Part shown: piece after piece, positions 25,506 to 34,430 of the stretch
Numbering within the stretch: position 1 is the stretch's first letter
How the letters are laid out: every line of letters starts with the position of its first letter
Assembly (NCBI RefSeq): GCF_018492665.1
Contig: NZ_JAFVME010000012.1
Span: 62,001-126,000, forward strand
Source of the DNA: Pedobacter sp. B4-66
GTDB taxonomy: Bacteria > Bacteroidota > Bacteroidia > Sphingobacteriales > Sphingobacteriaceae
Reading direction: 5' to 3'
DNA: 64,000 bases
The notes under the pieces: generated by a model
Told to the model about the DNA's origin: nothing
Database searches by the model: none
What the model saw: only the letters and a program-made list of their open reading frames with translations
Position numbers and translations under genes: made by a program

Positions 25506-26312
25506 ATGGCGCCTAATGAATACCCAACAATATCTGTGATAATACCAATGTATAATGCAGCATATACAATTGAGGAAACACTATATTCAGTAATAAATCA
25601 AACGAATAAAGTATTTGAAATCATTATTGTTGATGATGGCAGTGTAGATAACTCACTTGAAATTGTAAAGAAACTTGCTTTCCTACATACCGGTCAGAAC
25701 ATCAAAATAATTGAGAAAGGAAATGGTGGGGTATCATCTGCAAGAAATGCCGGTATGCAAATTGCAAAAGGTGATTTGTTTGCATTGCTTGATTCAGATG
25801 ATGTTTGGCTGCCAAATAAGTTGGAGAAACAGCTGACAATTCTGAGAGATCATTCGACAATTGATTTTTTAGGGTGCAGTAGAAATAATGAAGCTCTAAA
25901 AATAATTTTTAAAAAAATTGAAACTTTACATAAGGCTTCAGTGACAGAATTATTAATTAAAATGTATCCGCAGACTTCAACGGCCATTTTTAAGAGAGAA
26001 CTTTATGAACAGTTAGGTGGATATAATGAAACTTTGACTCATGCAGAAGATGGAAATCTTTGGATACGATATTGCGCTAATTCTAATTTCTATTATTTGC
26101 CAGAATCACTAGTTATTACAGGCGGAGGTAAGCCAAGTTTTGGTCATAGTGGCCTGTCAGCTAATTTGACGGCCATGCAAAAGGGTAATGAGTTTACTTT
26201 AAAGGAGGCCAGAAAGGCTAAACTCATTAGTTTTCCCGTTTTCAGTGTTTTGTACATCTTTGCAAAACTAAAATATGTAAGAAGGCTATTGATAACATTA
26301 ACCAGATCATAA
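25506..26312 (+). CDS. GT2-family glycosyltransferase
   Basis: Protein of 268 residues with a GT-A fold. The N-terminus SVIIPMYNAAYTIEETLYSVINQT and IIIVDDGSVDNSLEIV are the nucleotide-binding part, LLDSDDVWLPNKLEKQ carries the DxD metal site (about residue 95), and HAEDGNLWIRY contains the ED catalytic-base motif. It is cytoplasmic, with a basic amphipathic tail that may touch the membrane. Its stop overlaps the next start. Donor and linkage cannot be predicted. Confidence 0.85.
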   Translation: MAPNEYPTISVIIPMYNAAYTIEETLYSVINQTNKVFEIIIVDDGSVDNSLEIVKKLAFLHTGQNIKIIEKGNGGVSSARNAGMQIAKGDLFALLDSDDVWLPNKLEKQLTILRDHSTIDFLGCSRNNEALKIIFKKIETLHKASVTELLIKMYPQTSTAIFKRELYEQLGGYNETLTHAEDGNLWIRYCANSNFYYLPESLVITGGGKPSFGHSGLSANLTAMQKGNEFTLKEARKAKLISFPVFSVLYIFAKLKYVRRLLITLTRS

Positions 26313-26884
26313 TGATTTATAAATTGTATTGGGCATTTGTTTCTATTTGCTACGCTCCTTTCTTTAAGAAATTTTCATTTCCCTCTTATATCGGTATCCC
26401 TCTTTTTACATTGGGACTTAAGCGGGTTATTGTAAGCAAGAGGGTTCGAATATTTCCGGGCTTGAGAATTGAAACTCATGGGGAAGGGACAATTACATTT
26501 GAAGAGGGAGTCTCGATTGGGCAGAATTTTCACATTACTTCAGCAGGAAATCTTATTGTTGGAAGTAATACTACAATTTCTGGAAATGTTTTTGTTACAA
26601 ATATTGACCATGATTATCAGGAGATTGGGACACATATTCTGGATCAAAAAATGATAGTAAATGATACAAAGATAGGCAGTAATTGTTTTATTGGTTATGG
26701 GGTTGCTATCCAGGCTGGAACTGTATTAGGTAAGCAATGTGTAGTAGGGGCAAGCTCAGTTGTAAAAGGGCATTTTCCAGACTATTCAGTTATTGTAGGG
26801 ATACCTGCAAAGGTTGTTAAGAGATATAATTTAAATACTATGACCTGGGAAAAGACCAATCCAGATGGATCTTTTAAGGTTTAA
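26312..26884 (+). CDS. hexapeptide-repeat acyltransferase
   Basis: Protein of 190 residues. It has an N-terminal membrane-near segment (FVSICYAPFFKKFSFPSYIG) and a left-handed beta-helix with hexapeptide repeats (ITFEEGVSIGQNFHITSAGNLIVGSNTTISGNVFV), NIDHDYQEIG with the catalytic histidine, and IGSNCFIGYGVAIQAGTVLG. Family relatives are colanic-acid type acetyltransferases. It starts at the last base of the GT2 gene, so the two are coupled; it may modify the sugar that enzyme adds. Confidence 0.78.
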   Translation: MIYKLYWAFVSICYAPFFKKFSFPSYIGIPLFTLGLKRVIVSKRVRIFPGLRIETHGEGTITFEEGVSIGQNFHITSAGNLIVGSNTTISGNVFVTNIDHDYQEIGTHILDQKMIVNDTKIGSNCFIGYGVAIQAGTVLGKQCVVGASSVVKGHFPDYSVIVGIPAKVVKRYNLNTMTWEKTNPDGSFKV

Positions 26885-26901
26885 TTTTACGAAGAAAGAA
26901 A

Positions 26902-28038
26902 ATGAATAAAATATTAATAACGGGGGGCGCAGGGTTTATAGGCTCCAATTTAGCATTGAAACTTATAAATAAAGGGTATGAAATTACAGTGCTAGACAAT
27001 TTGTCTCCACAAATTCATGGAGATACTCCCATTGAGACTTCTCCTCTGTATAAGAGTATAAAAGACAAGGTTAAATTTATTCAAGGAACTGTTACTTCAA
27101 AGGAGGACTGGCAACAAGCTTTGAATGGCCAGGATGTTGTTGTTCATTTTGCTGCTGAAACAGGAACAGGTCAGTCGATGTACGAGATTCAAAAATATGT
27201 AGATGTTAACATTAACGGGACTGCAATTCTACTCGATATTCTTGCAAATCAAAATAATAAGGTAAAGAAAGTGATTATAGCTTCTTCACGTTCTATTTAT
27301 GGTGAGGGAAAATATAAAACTGCTGAAGGGGGAGTTGTGTATCCTAAACACCGTGTAGCAGCACATATGGATACTGGAGATTTTGAAGTCAAATGCAGCA
27401 AGAGCAGTGAGCAATTGGTATTAATGGCCACAGATGAGGAATCGAAAATTCACCCATCATCTGTGTATGGTATAACGAAACAAAACCAGGAGCAAATGAT
27501 TATGACGGTATGTCCAACTCTAGGGATAGCTCCTGTTGCATTCAGATATCAGAATGTATACGGGCCGGGTCAATCTTTAAAAAATCCTTATACTGGAATA
27601 CTATCTATATTTTCGACGCAGATAAAGAACGGCAACGGAATAAATATCTTTGAAGATGGAAAGGAAACAAGAGATTTCGTTTTTATAGACGACGTTGTAG
27701 AAGCGACTATTTTAGGGATTGAGAAGTCGGAGGCCGATGGAGAGGTTTTCAATGTTGGATACGGTACTCCCGTTGATGTGATAACTGTTGCTGAAGAGTT
27801 AATCAGGAATTACAGTGTTGAAGTTCCTATCTCCATAACAGGGAATTATCGCTTGGGAGATATTCGTCATAACTATGCCGATTTGACTAAAATTCATAAA
27901 ACGTTAGGGTTTGAGCCCAAATTCAATTTTAGAGAAGGATTAAAGTTGTTTACCGATTGGGTAAATTTGCAGGAAGTAGAGTCAGATAATTACGCTGAGT
28001 CTATAAATGAAATGAAAACCCGTGGTTTATACAGATAA
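26902..28038 (+). CDS. NAD-dependent sugar epimerase, dTDP-L-rhamnose 4-epimerase-like
   Basis: Extended SDR of 378 residues: GGAGFIGSN (NAD site, 8-16), HFAAETGTGQSMYEIQKY, SSRSIYGEG, and catalytic YGITK (about 190). The insert KYKTAEGGVVYPKHR and the SSRSIYGEG segment resemble WbiB-type enzymes that turn dTDP-L-rhamnose into dTDP-6-deoxy-L-talose. The RmlABCD genes are not in this window, so the substrate call is tentative; a general NDP-hexose 4-epimerase is the alternative. It ends overlapping the next start (TAATG). Confidence 0.65.
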   Translation: MNKILITGGAGFIGSNLALKLINKGYEITVLDNLSPQIHGDTPIETSPLYKSIKDKVKFIQGTVTSKEDWQQALNGQDVVVHFAAETGTGQSMYEIQKYVDVNINGTAILLDILANQNNKVKKVIIASSRSIYGEGKYKTAEGGVVYPKHRVAAHMDTGDFEVKCSKSSEQLVLMATDEESKIHPSSVYGITKQNQEQMIMTVCPTLGIAPVAFRYQNVYGPGQSLKNPYTGILSIFSTQIKNGNGINIFEDGKETRDFVFIDDVVEATILGIEKSEADGEVFNVGYGTPVDVITVAEELIRNYSVEVPISITGNYRLGDIRHNYADLTKIHKTLGFEPKFNFREGLKLFTDWVNLQEVESDNYAESINEMKTRGLYR

Positions 28039-29045
28039 TGAGTAGTCTTGTTAATAAGAAAATTTTATTGTTTACACCCAGTTTTTTTGGTTATGAGTTA
28101 GAAATTGCCAATAAACTTAGACAAATGGGGGCTGAGGTGGACTGTTTTGACGAAAGGCCAAAGAATAATTTTATTACAAAAGCAAGTATCCGTATTAATA
28201 AGAATTTGCTGAAGAGAAAGATTATTTCTTATTATGAGGCCATTTTTGTCAAAACAAAAATAAAGCGGTACGATTATGTTTTTGTTATTAATATTGAAGC
28301 GATGCTTCCATCCCTTCTTGATAGATTAAAGCAGCAGCAAACATCCGCAACTTTTATTTTATATATGTGGGATTCGCTTCAAAATAAGAAATACACTTTA
28401 GCGTATTTACCATTTTTTGATAATGTGTATTCATTTGATGAGACCGATGCCAAGGCGGTTCCGGGAGTTAAATTCAGACCACTTTTTTTTATTGATTCTT
28501 ACGCAAAAGCTAATATTGAGGTTCCTATAAAAAATGCGCTTTGTTTTATCGGGACCGTTCATAGCGATCGATACCAACTGCTAGTTAAAATGAAAAAAAA
28601 TATGGATAAATTATCATTAGGCTCCTTTTTTTTTATGTTTTTTTCAAGCCCTATCCTCTTTTTTTATAAAAAGTTGATAGATATGAGATTTTATCGTGCC
28701 AGATTTAAAGAGTTCAGTTTTAGGTCTTTTCCTCAGGATAAAACAATTCAATGTATCAGTGAATCGTTTGCTGTTTTGGATATTCAACATCCGGCTCAAG
28801 CTGGTTTAACTATTAGAACAATAGAGGCTTTGGGTGCAGATAAGAAATTAATCACTACGAATGCGCATATCAAAGCTTATGACTTTTATAATCCCCAGAA
28901 CATATTAGTAATTGATAGAGAAAATCCGGTAGTTCCCGAATCTTTCTTTGCTACACCGTACTGTATGGTAAACCCGAGATTGAAACATAAATACTCAATT
29001 GAAGGTTGGGTAACTGAATTGTTTGACTTAAAAAAAAGTAACTAA
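28038..29045 (+). CDS. CgeB-like GT-B glycosyltransferase, copy 2
   Basis: Protein of 335 residues with the layout of the gene at 22595: KKILLFTPSFFGYELEIANKLRQMGAEVDCFDERP, YDYVFVINIEA, ILYMWDSLQNK, YSFDETDAK, and VLDIQHPAQAGLTIRTIEALGADKKLIT at the donor site. The middle is very rich in aromatic residues (LGSFFFMFFSSPILFFYKK), which suggests membrane contact. It is the last gene of block A; a 114-base gap follows before the WecA-type gene. Confidence 0.7.
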   Translation: MSSLVNKKILLFTPSFFGYELEIANKLRQMGAEVDCFDERPKNNFITKASIRINKNLLKRKIISYYEAIFVKTKIKRYDYVFVINIEAMLPSLLDRLKQQQTSATFILYMWDSLQNKKYTLAYLPFFDNVYSFDETDAKAVPGVKFRPLFFIDSYAKANIEVPIKNALCFIGTVHSDRYQLLVKMKKNMDKLSLGSFFFMFFSSPILFFYKKLIDMRFYRARFKEFSFRSFPQDKTIQCISESFAVLDIQHPAQAGLTIRTIEALGADKKLITTNAHIKAYDFYNPQNILVIDRENPVVPESFFATPYCMVNPRLKHKYSIEGWVTELFDLKKSN

Positions 29046-29159
29046 AAAAAATAGCCTGATATCACTTTAAGTAAAAAAAAGGATATATAATGGCGGTTGT
29101 AGTTAAAATTGATAACTTTGGCATATTCTATGTTCTCAGCTCTCACATAAACGCGACCT

Positions 29160-30305
29160 ATGCTGTTCACCCTTATTTATATTACTAGTCTTTTAGTTGT
29201 AGCATTTGCTATACCGCCGATTATAACCGTTTCGTTTAGAAAACGGTTATTTGATGATCCTAATGAATCAAGGAAGATTCATAAGCGCATCATACCTAAC
29301 TTTGGAGGTGTAGCAATCTTTACAGGGTTTCTTTTTTCTTGCTCAATATTTATCCCTTCGCAATTATTACCTGAAGCTAATGTGTTAATGGGTGCAGGAC
29401 TTGTACTTTTTATGATCGGACTAAAAGACGATATTATAGGTTTGGGCCCAGGGATCAAATTTGTGGCGCAGTTTGTAAGTGCTTGTATTGTTTCAATGAT
29501 TGCAAACATAAGAATAGTTGATTTACACGGTATATTTGGAATTTATGATATGCCTTATTATCCTAGTGTAATTTTAACTGTTTTTTTTATTGTCGGAATT
29601 GTTAATGCTTTTAATCTAATTGATGGTATTGATGGTCTCGCAGGATCAATAGGACTAATTCTTTGTGTCGTATTTGGTGTGCTTTTTTATAAGTCTGGAG
29701 ATTTGGGATGGGCATACCTTGCAACGAGCTTGGCTGGCGCATTATTAGGGTTTTTATTTTTTAACATAACGCCTGCAAGGATTTTTATGGGAGACTCCGG
29801 CTCTCTGTTATTGGGTTTTGTTTCTGCTGTATTAAGTATCAAGTTTATGAGTGTTAGCCTTACAGAGAATGTAATTGCAGGCCCATTTCGAATAACTTCA
29901 GGTCTTGGATTAGTTTCTGCAATTTTAATTATACCTGTTTTTGATACTTTACGTGTTTTTACATTACGGATCATGCGAGGTACATCTCCTTTTACTGCCG
30001 ATAGCAATCATATTCATCATCGTTTGCTTTTTCTTGGTTTAAGTCATGTGCAGGCAGCATTGGTGCTTGCTTCTGTGAATGTTGTTTTCATAGTTGTAGC
30101 GCTTTCATTGCAAAATATCGGTGATGCTCAACTTGTCAGTCTAGTTTTGCTTCTAATGTTAAGCTTAAATGGTATTTTAAGTTTGTTTATAAATCGATTC
30201 AAAAGAAAAGAAGCTATGTTTTCTACAAATATTGTAGCCTCAAGTTCGTTGAAGCCAGAAAAAAGCTTTGCTGACAAGGTTTTAGATAAAATATCTGAGA
30301 ATTAA
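29160..30305 (+). CDS. WecA/MraY-family undecaprenyl-phosphate sugar-1-phosphate transferase
   Basis: Membrane protein of 381 residues with about 10-11 helices. Family signatures are present in order: RKIHKRIIPNFGG, LKDDIIGLGP, NAFNLIDGIDGLAG, RIFMGDSGSLLLGF and the cytoplasmic HIHHRLL. It starts lipid-linked synthesis by moving a HexNAc-1-phosphate, usually from UDP-GlcNAc or a relative, to undecaprenyl phosphate. It differs from the single-domain PHPT-type transferase at 50807, so the locus has two separate initiation enzymes. This one lies close to the pseudaminic-acid block. Confidence 0.9.
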   Translation: MLFTLIYITSLLVVAFAIPPIITVSFRKRLFDDPNESRKIHKRIIPNFGGVAIFTGFLFSCSIFIPSQLLPEANVLMGAGLVLFMIGLKDDIIGLGPGIKFVAQFVSACIVSMIANIRIVDLHGIFGIYDMPYYPSVILTVFFIVGIVNAFNLIDGIDGLAGSIGLILCVVFGVLFYKSGDLGWAYLATSLAGALLGFLFFNITPARIFMGDSGSLLLGFVSAVLSIKFMSVSLTENVIAGPFRITSGLGLVSAILIIPVFDTLRVFTLRIMRGTSPFTADSNHIHHRLLFLGLSHVQAALVLASVNVVFIVVALSLQNIGDAQLVSLVLLLMLSLNGILSLFINRFKRKEAMFSTNIVASSSLKPEKSFADKVLDKISEN

Positions 30306-30415
30306 TTTCTACCTGTTTTTCATGAATAAGTAAGATGATATGTCAAATTTTGATAATTCGGCATTATAGTTGTTGCGCTTGGGTTTGGCTAAAACTGTCC
30401 ATTAATAGAAACTGA

Positions 30416-31054
30416 ATGAATAGAAGTATACTAATTATCTTTTTTCTTATTTTACTCAATTCTTGTACTAAGGATGTTCACAATCAGGTGGAGGTTTACA
30501 GTAATGATTTTGAACAAAGTGACCTGAAAAATATCTCAAATGGAGTTTTAACGACTTTTAATAAAACGAAGGTATTAGGTAGATATAATAACGGAGGATT
30601 TGACCTTTCTCTTAAAGATTTACCAAAGCATGACTTGGTAGAAGTTACTTTTGATTTGTACATTCATGATAGCTGGGACGGAAATCAAAATAAAGATAAT
30701 ATAGACGGTCCGGATATCTGGAAATTAATCGTTGATGGGAAGGAATACATTAATACAACCTTCTCAAATAATGCATGTATTGCCGGGCAGGCATGTGTAC
30801 CACAGTCATATCCTAATGACTACCCAAACTACAACAACGTTTCCAGGGAGGGTGCATATAAAATCAATCTTCCGAGCGTATGTCATAATGTGGGAGGAAC
30901 TACACTTTATAAGATTAAAAAGAATATTAGTCATTCTAAATCTTCCTTATTGATTCAGGCCCTTGACAAATTGGTGCAAACCAATACTAATGATCCTCTT
31001 TGTGATGAAAGCTGGTCTGTTGATAACATTAAAGTTAAAGTGATTACCTTATGA
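30416..31054 (+). CDS. lipoprotein of unknown function
   Basis: Protein of 212 residues with a lipobox (IIFFLILLNSC, Cys17). The mature part is rich in strands and polar residues (VEVTFDLYIHDSWDGNQ, DNIDGPDIWKLIVDGKEY, WSVDNIKVKVI) and has four more cysteines (NACIAGQAC, SVCHN, LCDES). The pattern resembles jelly-roll or lectin-like domains that hold carbohydrate, but no named family is recognised. It overlaps the Wzi-like gene by 4 bases (31051-31054), so it is likely an outer-membrane or periplasmic partner in polymer attachment. Confidence 0.6.
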   Translation: MNRSILIIFFLILLNSCTKDVHNQVEVYSNDFEQSDLKNISNGVLTTFNKTKVLGRYNNGGFDLSLKDLPKHDLVEVTFDLYIHDSWDGNQNKDNIDGPDIWKLIVDGKEYINTTFSNNACIAGQACVPQSYPNDYPNYNNVSREGAYKINLPSVCHNVGGTTLYKIKKNISHSKSSLLIQALDKLVQTNTNDPLCDESWSVDNIKVKVITL

Positions 31055-32724
31055 GGTGGCTTAAATTTACATTAGTTGCGTCGTTAACCTTAGTAACAAC
31101 GTCTATTTGCGCTCAGACCATACCTGTAGGAGCTAAAGCGCTTGAAGATTATTATCGCAGAGAACAGTTAAAGGGGAATGTAGATTCTTCAGTTTCTTTT
31201 ACTGTAAGGCCAATAGTCCCAAGGCTATCGTTTAAGAAGCAAGATGGTTTTTATCCAGATTCTTCAGAAGTCAGGTATAATTTGCTAGAAACAGAAAGTG
31301 AATGGACCGATGGGAAATTTAGAGCGAAACTCCTACCCGTTACTTTTCAAACACAGTTTAACAGCCATCATCCATATGGTTGGAATGATGGTGCAATGAT
31401 TCCAGCCAAGGGACTTCAGATGTTGCTAAGTCCAGGTATTTATGCTGAATACGGTCCATTAAGTATTCAGTTTCAACCTGAATTTGTTATAGCAGGAAAT
31501 CCCGGGTTTGAGACCTTTAATAAAGATCACTATGATATTATTTTTGCCCGTTATTATGACTTCTACAACAAGATAGATTTGCCGGTTAGATTTGGATCTA
31601 AAGAGTATTCAAGGGCTTATTGGGGACAAAGTAGTATTCGATTGAATTATAAAGGAATGTCGATAGGCGCCTCTACAGAAAATCTTTGGTGGGGACCAGG
31701 AATGCGAAATTCCTTGCTAATGAGCAATACTGCCCCCGGTTTTAAGCATTTGACACTGAATACAACGAAACCTATCAATACCCCTATAGGATCATTTGAG
31801 GGGCAATTAATCGCCGGTAGATTAGAAGGATCGGGGTACGGGCCTCTTGAACCTAATAAGACATATTTAGGTTCACCTCTTTATGTACCTAAGCCAAACG
31901 ATTGGCGTTATTTGTCGGGAATTGTATTAACCTGGCATCCAAAGTGGGTTCCTGGGTTATTTTTAGGTTTAACAAAGAGTTCGCAAACTTATAGTAAGGA
32001 TTTGAATAGTTTCTCAGACTATTTGCCTTTTTTCTCGTCCAATAAGACAATTACTGCTGATGAACCGCTCAATAAGCGGGATGAAAGAGGGTCTTTGTTT
32101 TTGAGATGGTTATGGCCTGAAGAGCAAGCTGAAATGTATTTTGAATATGGGCATAACAACTATTCGGGCGATTTTCTTTTAGAACCTGCAAATTCAAGAG
32201 CCTATATTTTTGGGGTAAGAAAATTGCTGCCATTTAATCGTTCCCGCAATGAAAATATCTTATTGGGTGTTGAAATTACCCAAATGGGAGACCCGTCGCT
32301 TAAGAATGTATTGAAAGCCTCTGGTTGGTACAATAGTGTCAGTATTCCTCATGGGTACACCAATAGAGGAGAGGTTTTAGGAGCAGGTATTGGGCCAGGT
32401 GGAAATATGCAATCCCTGGAAGTAAGCTGGATTAGTGGCTTAAAACGTTTAGGCCTTCAGCTGGAGCGATATGTACACAATACAGATTTTTATTATTATG
32501 CATATATAGATTCAAAGGATTATAGAAGAAACTGGACTGACTTTAGCCTTGCTGCTAATGGAGAATGGAATTATAAGAATTTTATTTTTAATGCCCGACT
32601 TCAGGCTATTCAATCTTTAAACTATCAATGGTATCTGATTCAGCAACCGGGAGAGAAGTATATGGTTCCGGGGAAAGACGTATTTAATTTACAATTACAA
32701 GCGGGTTTAACCTATAGATTTTAA
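31051..32724 (+). CDS. Wzi-like capsule assembly outer-membrane protein, copy 1
   Basis: Protein of 557 residues with a signal peptide (cleaved near SICAQ). The mature protein is a large beta barrel with Wzi-family motifs: FNSHHPYGWNDGAMIPAKG, GPLSIQFQPEF, STENLWWGPGMRNSLLMSN and GFKHLTLNT. Strand-final LTYRF at the C-terminus fits an outer-membrane barrel. Wzi in E. coli K30 binds capsule at the cell surface. The neighbour at 32736 is a clear tandem paralogue (same YGWNDGAMIPAKG and LWWGPG motifs). Confidence 0.82.
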   Translation: MRWLKFTLVASLTLVTTSICAQTIPVGAKALEDYYRREQLKGNVDSSVSFTVRPIVPRLSFKKQDGFYPDSSEVRYNLLETESEWTDGKFRAKLLPVTFQTQFNSHHPYGWNDGAMIPAKGLQMLLSPGIYAEYGPLSIQFQPEFVIAGNPGFETFNKDHYDIIFARYYDFYNKIDLPVRFGSKEYSRAYWGQSSIRLNYKGMSIGASTENLWWGPGMRNSLLMSNTAPGFKHLTLNTTKPINTPIGSFEGQLIAGRLEGSGYGPLEPNKTYLGSPLYVPKPNDWRYLSGIVLTWHPKWVPGLFLGLTKSSQTYSKDLNSFSDYLPFFSSNKTITADEPLNKRDERGSLFLRWLWPEEQAEMYFEYGHNNYSGDFLLEPANSRAYIFGVRKLLPFNRSRNENILLGVEITQMGDPSLKNVLKASGWYNSVSIPHGYTNRGEVLGAGIGPGGNMQSLEVSWISGLKRLGLQLERYVHNTDFYYYAYIDSKDYRRNWTDFSLAANGEWNYKNFIFNARLQAIQSLNYQWYLIQQPGEKYMVPGKDVFNLQLQAGLTYRF

Positions 32725-32735
32725 GAACGAGACTA

Positions 32736-34430
32736 ATGAAGAAGCTATTTTTTTTGATTCCCGGATTTATTATTTGTAGTGGGTTGTTTGATATCGTATC
32801 TGCTCAGACGGTTCCTGTCGGAACACCTGTTCTGGAAGATTATTATCGAAGGAAGCAATTGACAGGAGAACTCGATTCAACGATATCTTTTAGTGTAAGA
32901 CCACTTTCTGTATCGGCTTTAAAAAATGTGACAAATGTTTATGACCCTGATAGCACACTCAGAGCGGAAGGTTGGCTAAATTTTGATCAGCCTTTCACAT
33001 TTGCAAACGGAAAAGGGAAATTCCAAATTTTGCCATTTACCTGGCAACACCAATTTAATTCGCAAAGACCTTATGGTTGGAATGATGGTGCCATGATTCC
33101 TGCTAAGGGATATCAGACATTAATCAGTGGAGGTTTTTTTGCGAAATTCGGACCATTAAGCATTCAGTTCAGACCGGAATATGTTAGTGCCACTAATGAT
33201 GTTTTTGATGGTTTTGCAAAGGGGAAATCTGATGCCGATATACGGAAATACTATAATGCTTATAATTATATTGATGCTCCTGAGAGATTTGGAACTGGAG
33301 CTTATAATAAATTATTATTAGGACAGAGTAGTATTCGATTGACTTTCGGTCCAGCATCTTTTGGGTTTTCAAATGAAAACTTATGGTGGGGGCCCGGTGT
33401 TCGAAATTCTCTAATTATGGGGAATTCGGCGCCAGGATTCAGACATTTTACTTTAAACACAGTACGACCGGTAAATATTTATATTGGATCGTTAGAAGCT
33501 CAGATTATTGGTGGTAGGATAACCTCTTCGGGATATTCTCCTTTGCCAAAGGAAACATTGTCAACTGGGATGAATGTATATAGCCCTAAGGATGGAGCCT
33601 GGAGATATCTCGCCGGATTAAATCTAGTCTATCAACCTAAATGGGTTCCGGGCCTATTTTTTGGGTTTACGAGAACATTCGTATCTTATGGTAGAGATGT
33701 TAATAGCTTTGGTGATTATTTCCCGTTCTTTGTACCTTTTCAAAAGAATGCGGTTGCAACTTTTGATGATCCTTTTGATCGGGATCAGCGAACTTCTTTA
33801 TTTGCCCGCTGGATTTTTACCAAAGCAAAAGCCGAAGTTTACTTTGAATTTGCTAAAAATGACAATGCTTATAATTTTAGGGAGTTCCTAACCTCGCCCG
33901 ATCATTCCAAAGCTTACCTGTTTGGTGTCAGAAAACTTGTGCCTTTAAAAGGACGTACTGATGAGTTTATTCAGATCAATGGAGAAATTACACAATTATC
34001 ACAATCCCTAATCCGAACCATTAAAGATGCGGGGAATTTTTATACCCATTCAAGAGTTCGTGAAGGCTATACTCATCTTGGACAGCGTTTAGGAGCCGGT
34101 ACCGATGGGAATTTACAATCTTTGGATATTAATTGGGTTAAAGGATTGAAGAAATTGGGGCTTACCTTTGAGCGTTATGAACATAATGTAGATTTTTACA
34201 ACAGATATATTCAAGACTTGGATGGCCAAAGTCGTAAATGGGTTGATTTTTCTCTTGCAGCACAAGGAGAATGGAATTATAAGAATTTGCTGTTTAACGC
34301 TAAATTTCAGGCAATTAAATCTTTAAATTCTCAATGGTTAATGGCGGATTATGCACCTGGAACCTACTATATTCCTCATAATGACAAATACAACATTCAT
34401 GGTGAGTTTGGGATTTCTTATCGTTTTTAA
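32736..34430 (+). CDS. Wzi-like capsule assembly outer-membrane protein, copy 2
   Basis: Protein of 564 residues with signal peptide (cleaved near VSAQT). It aligns along its whole length with copy 1: TVPVGTPVLEDYYRRKQL versus TIPVGAKALEDYYRREQL at the mature N-terminus, then YGWNDGAMIPAKG, SNENLWWGPGVRNSL, RHFTLNT, and a closing ISYRF. The gap to copy 1 is 11 bases. The duplicates may bind two different polymers or form a hetero-assembly. It overlaps the end of the opposing Wzz-like gene by 4 bases. Confidence 0.82.
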   Translation: MKKLFFLIPGFIICSGLFDIVSAQTVPVGTPVLEDYYRRKQLTGELDSTISFSVRPLSVSALKNVTNVYDPDSTLRAEGWLNFDQPFTFANGKGKFQILPFTWQHQFNSQRPYGWNDGAMIPAKGYQTLISGGFFAKFGPLSIQFRPEYVSATNDVFDGFAKGKSDADIRKYYNAYNYIDAPERFGTGAYNKLLLGQSSIRLTFGPASFGFSNENLWWGPGVRNSLIMGNSAPGFRHFTLNTVRPVNIYIGSLEAQIIGGRITSSGYSPLPKETLSTGMNVYSPKDGAWRYLAGLNLVYQPKWVPGLFFGFTRTFVSYGRDVNSFGDYFPFFVPFQKNAVATFDDPFDRDQRTSLFARWIFTKAKAEVYFEFAKNDNAYNFREFLTSPDHSKAYLFGVRKLVPLKGRTDEFIQINGEITQLSQSLIRTIKDAGNFYTHSRVREGYTHLGQRLGAGTDGNLQSLDINWVKGLKKLGLTFERYEHNVDFYNRYIQDLDGQSRKWVDFSLAAQGEWNYKNLLFNAKFQAIKSLNSQWLMADYAPGTYYIPHNDKYNIHGEFGISYRF

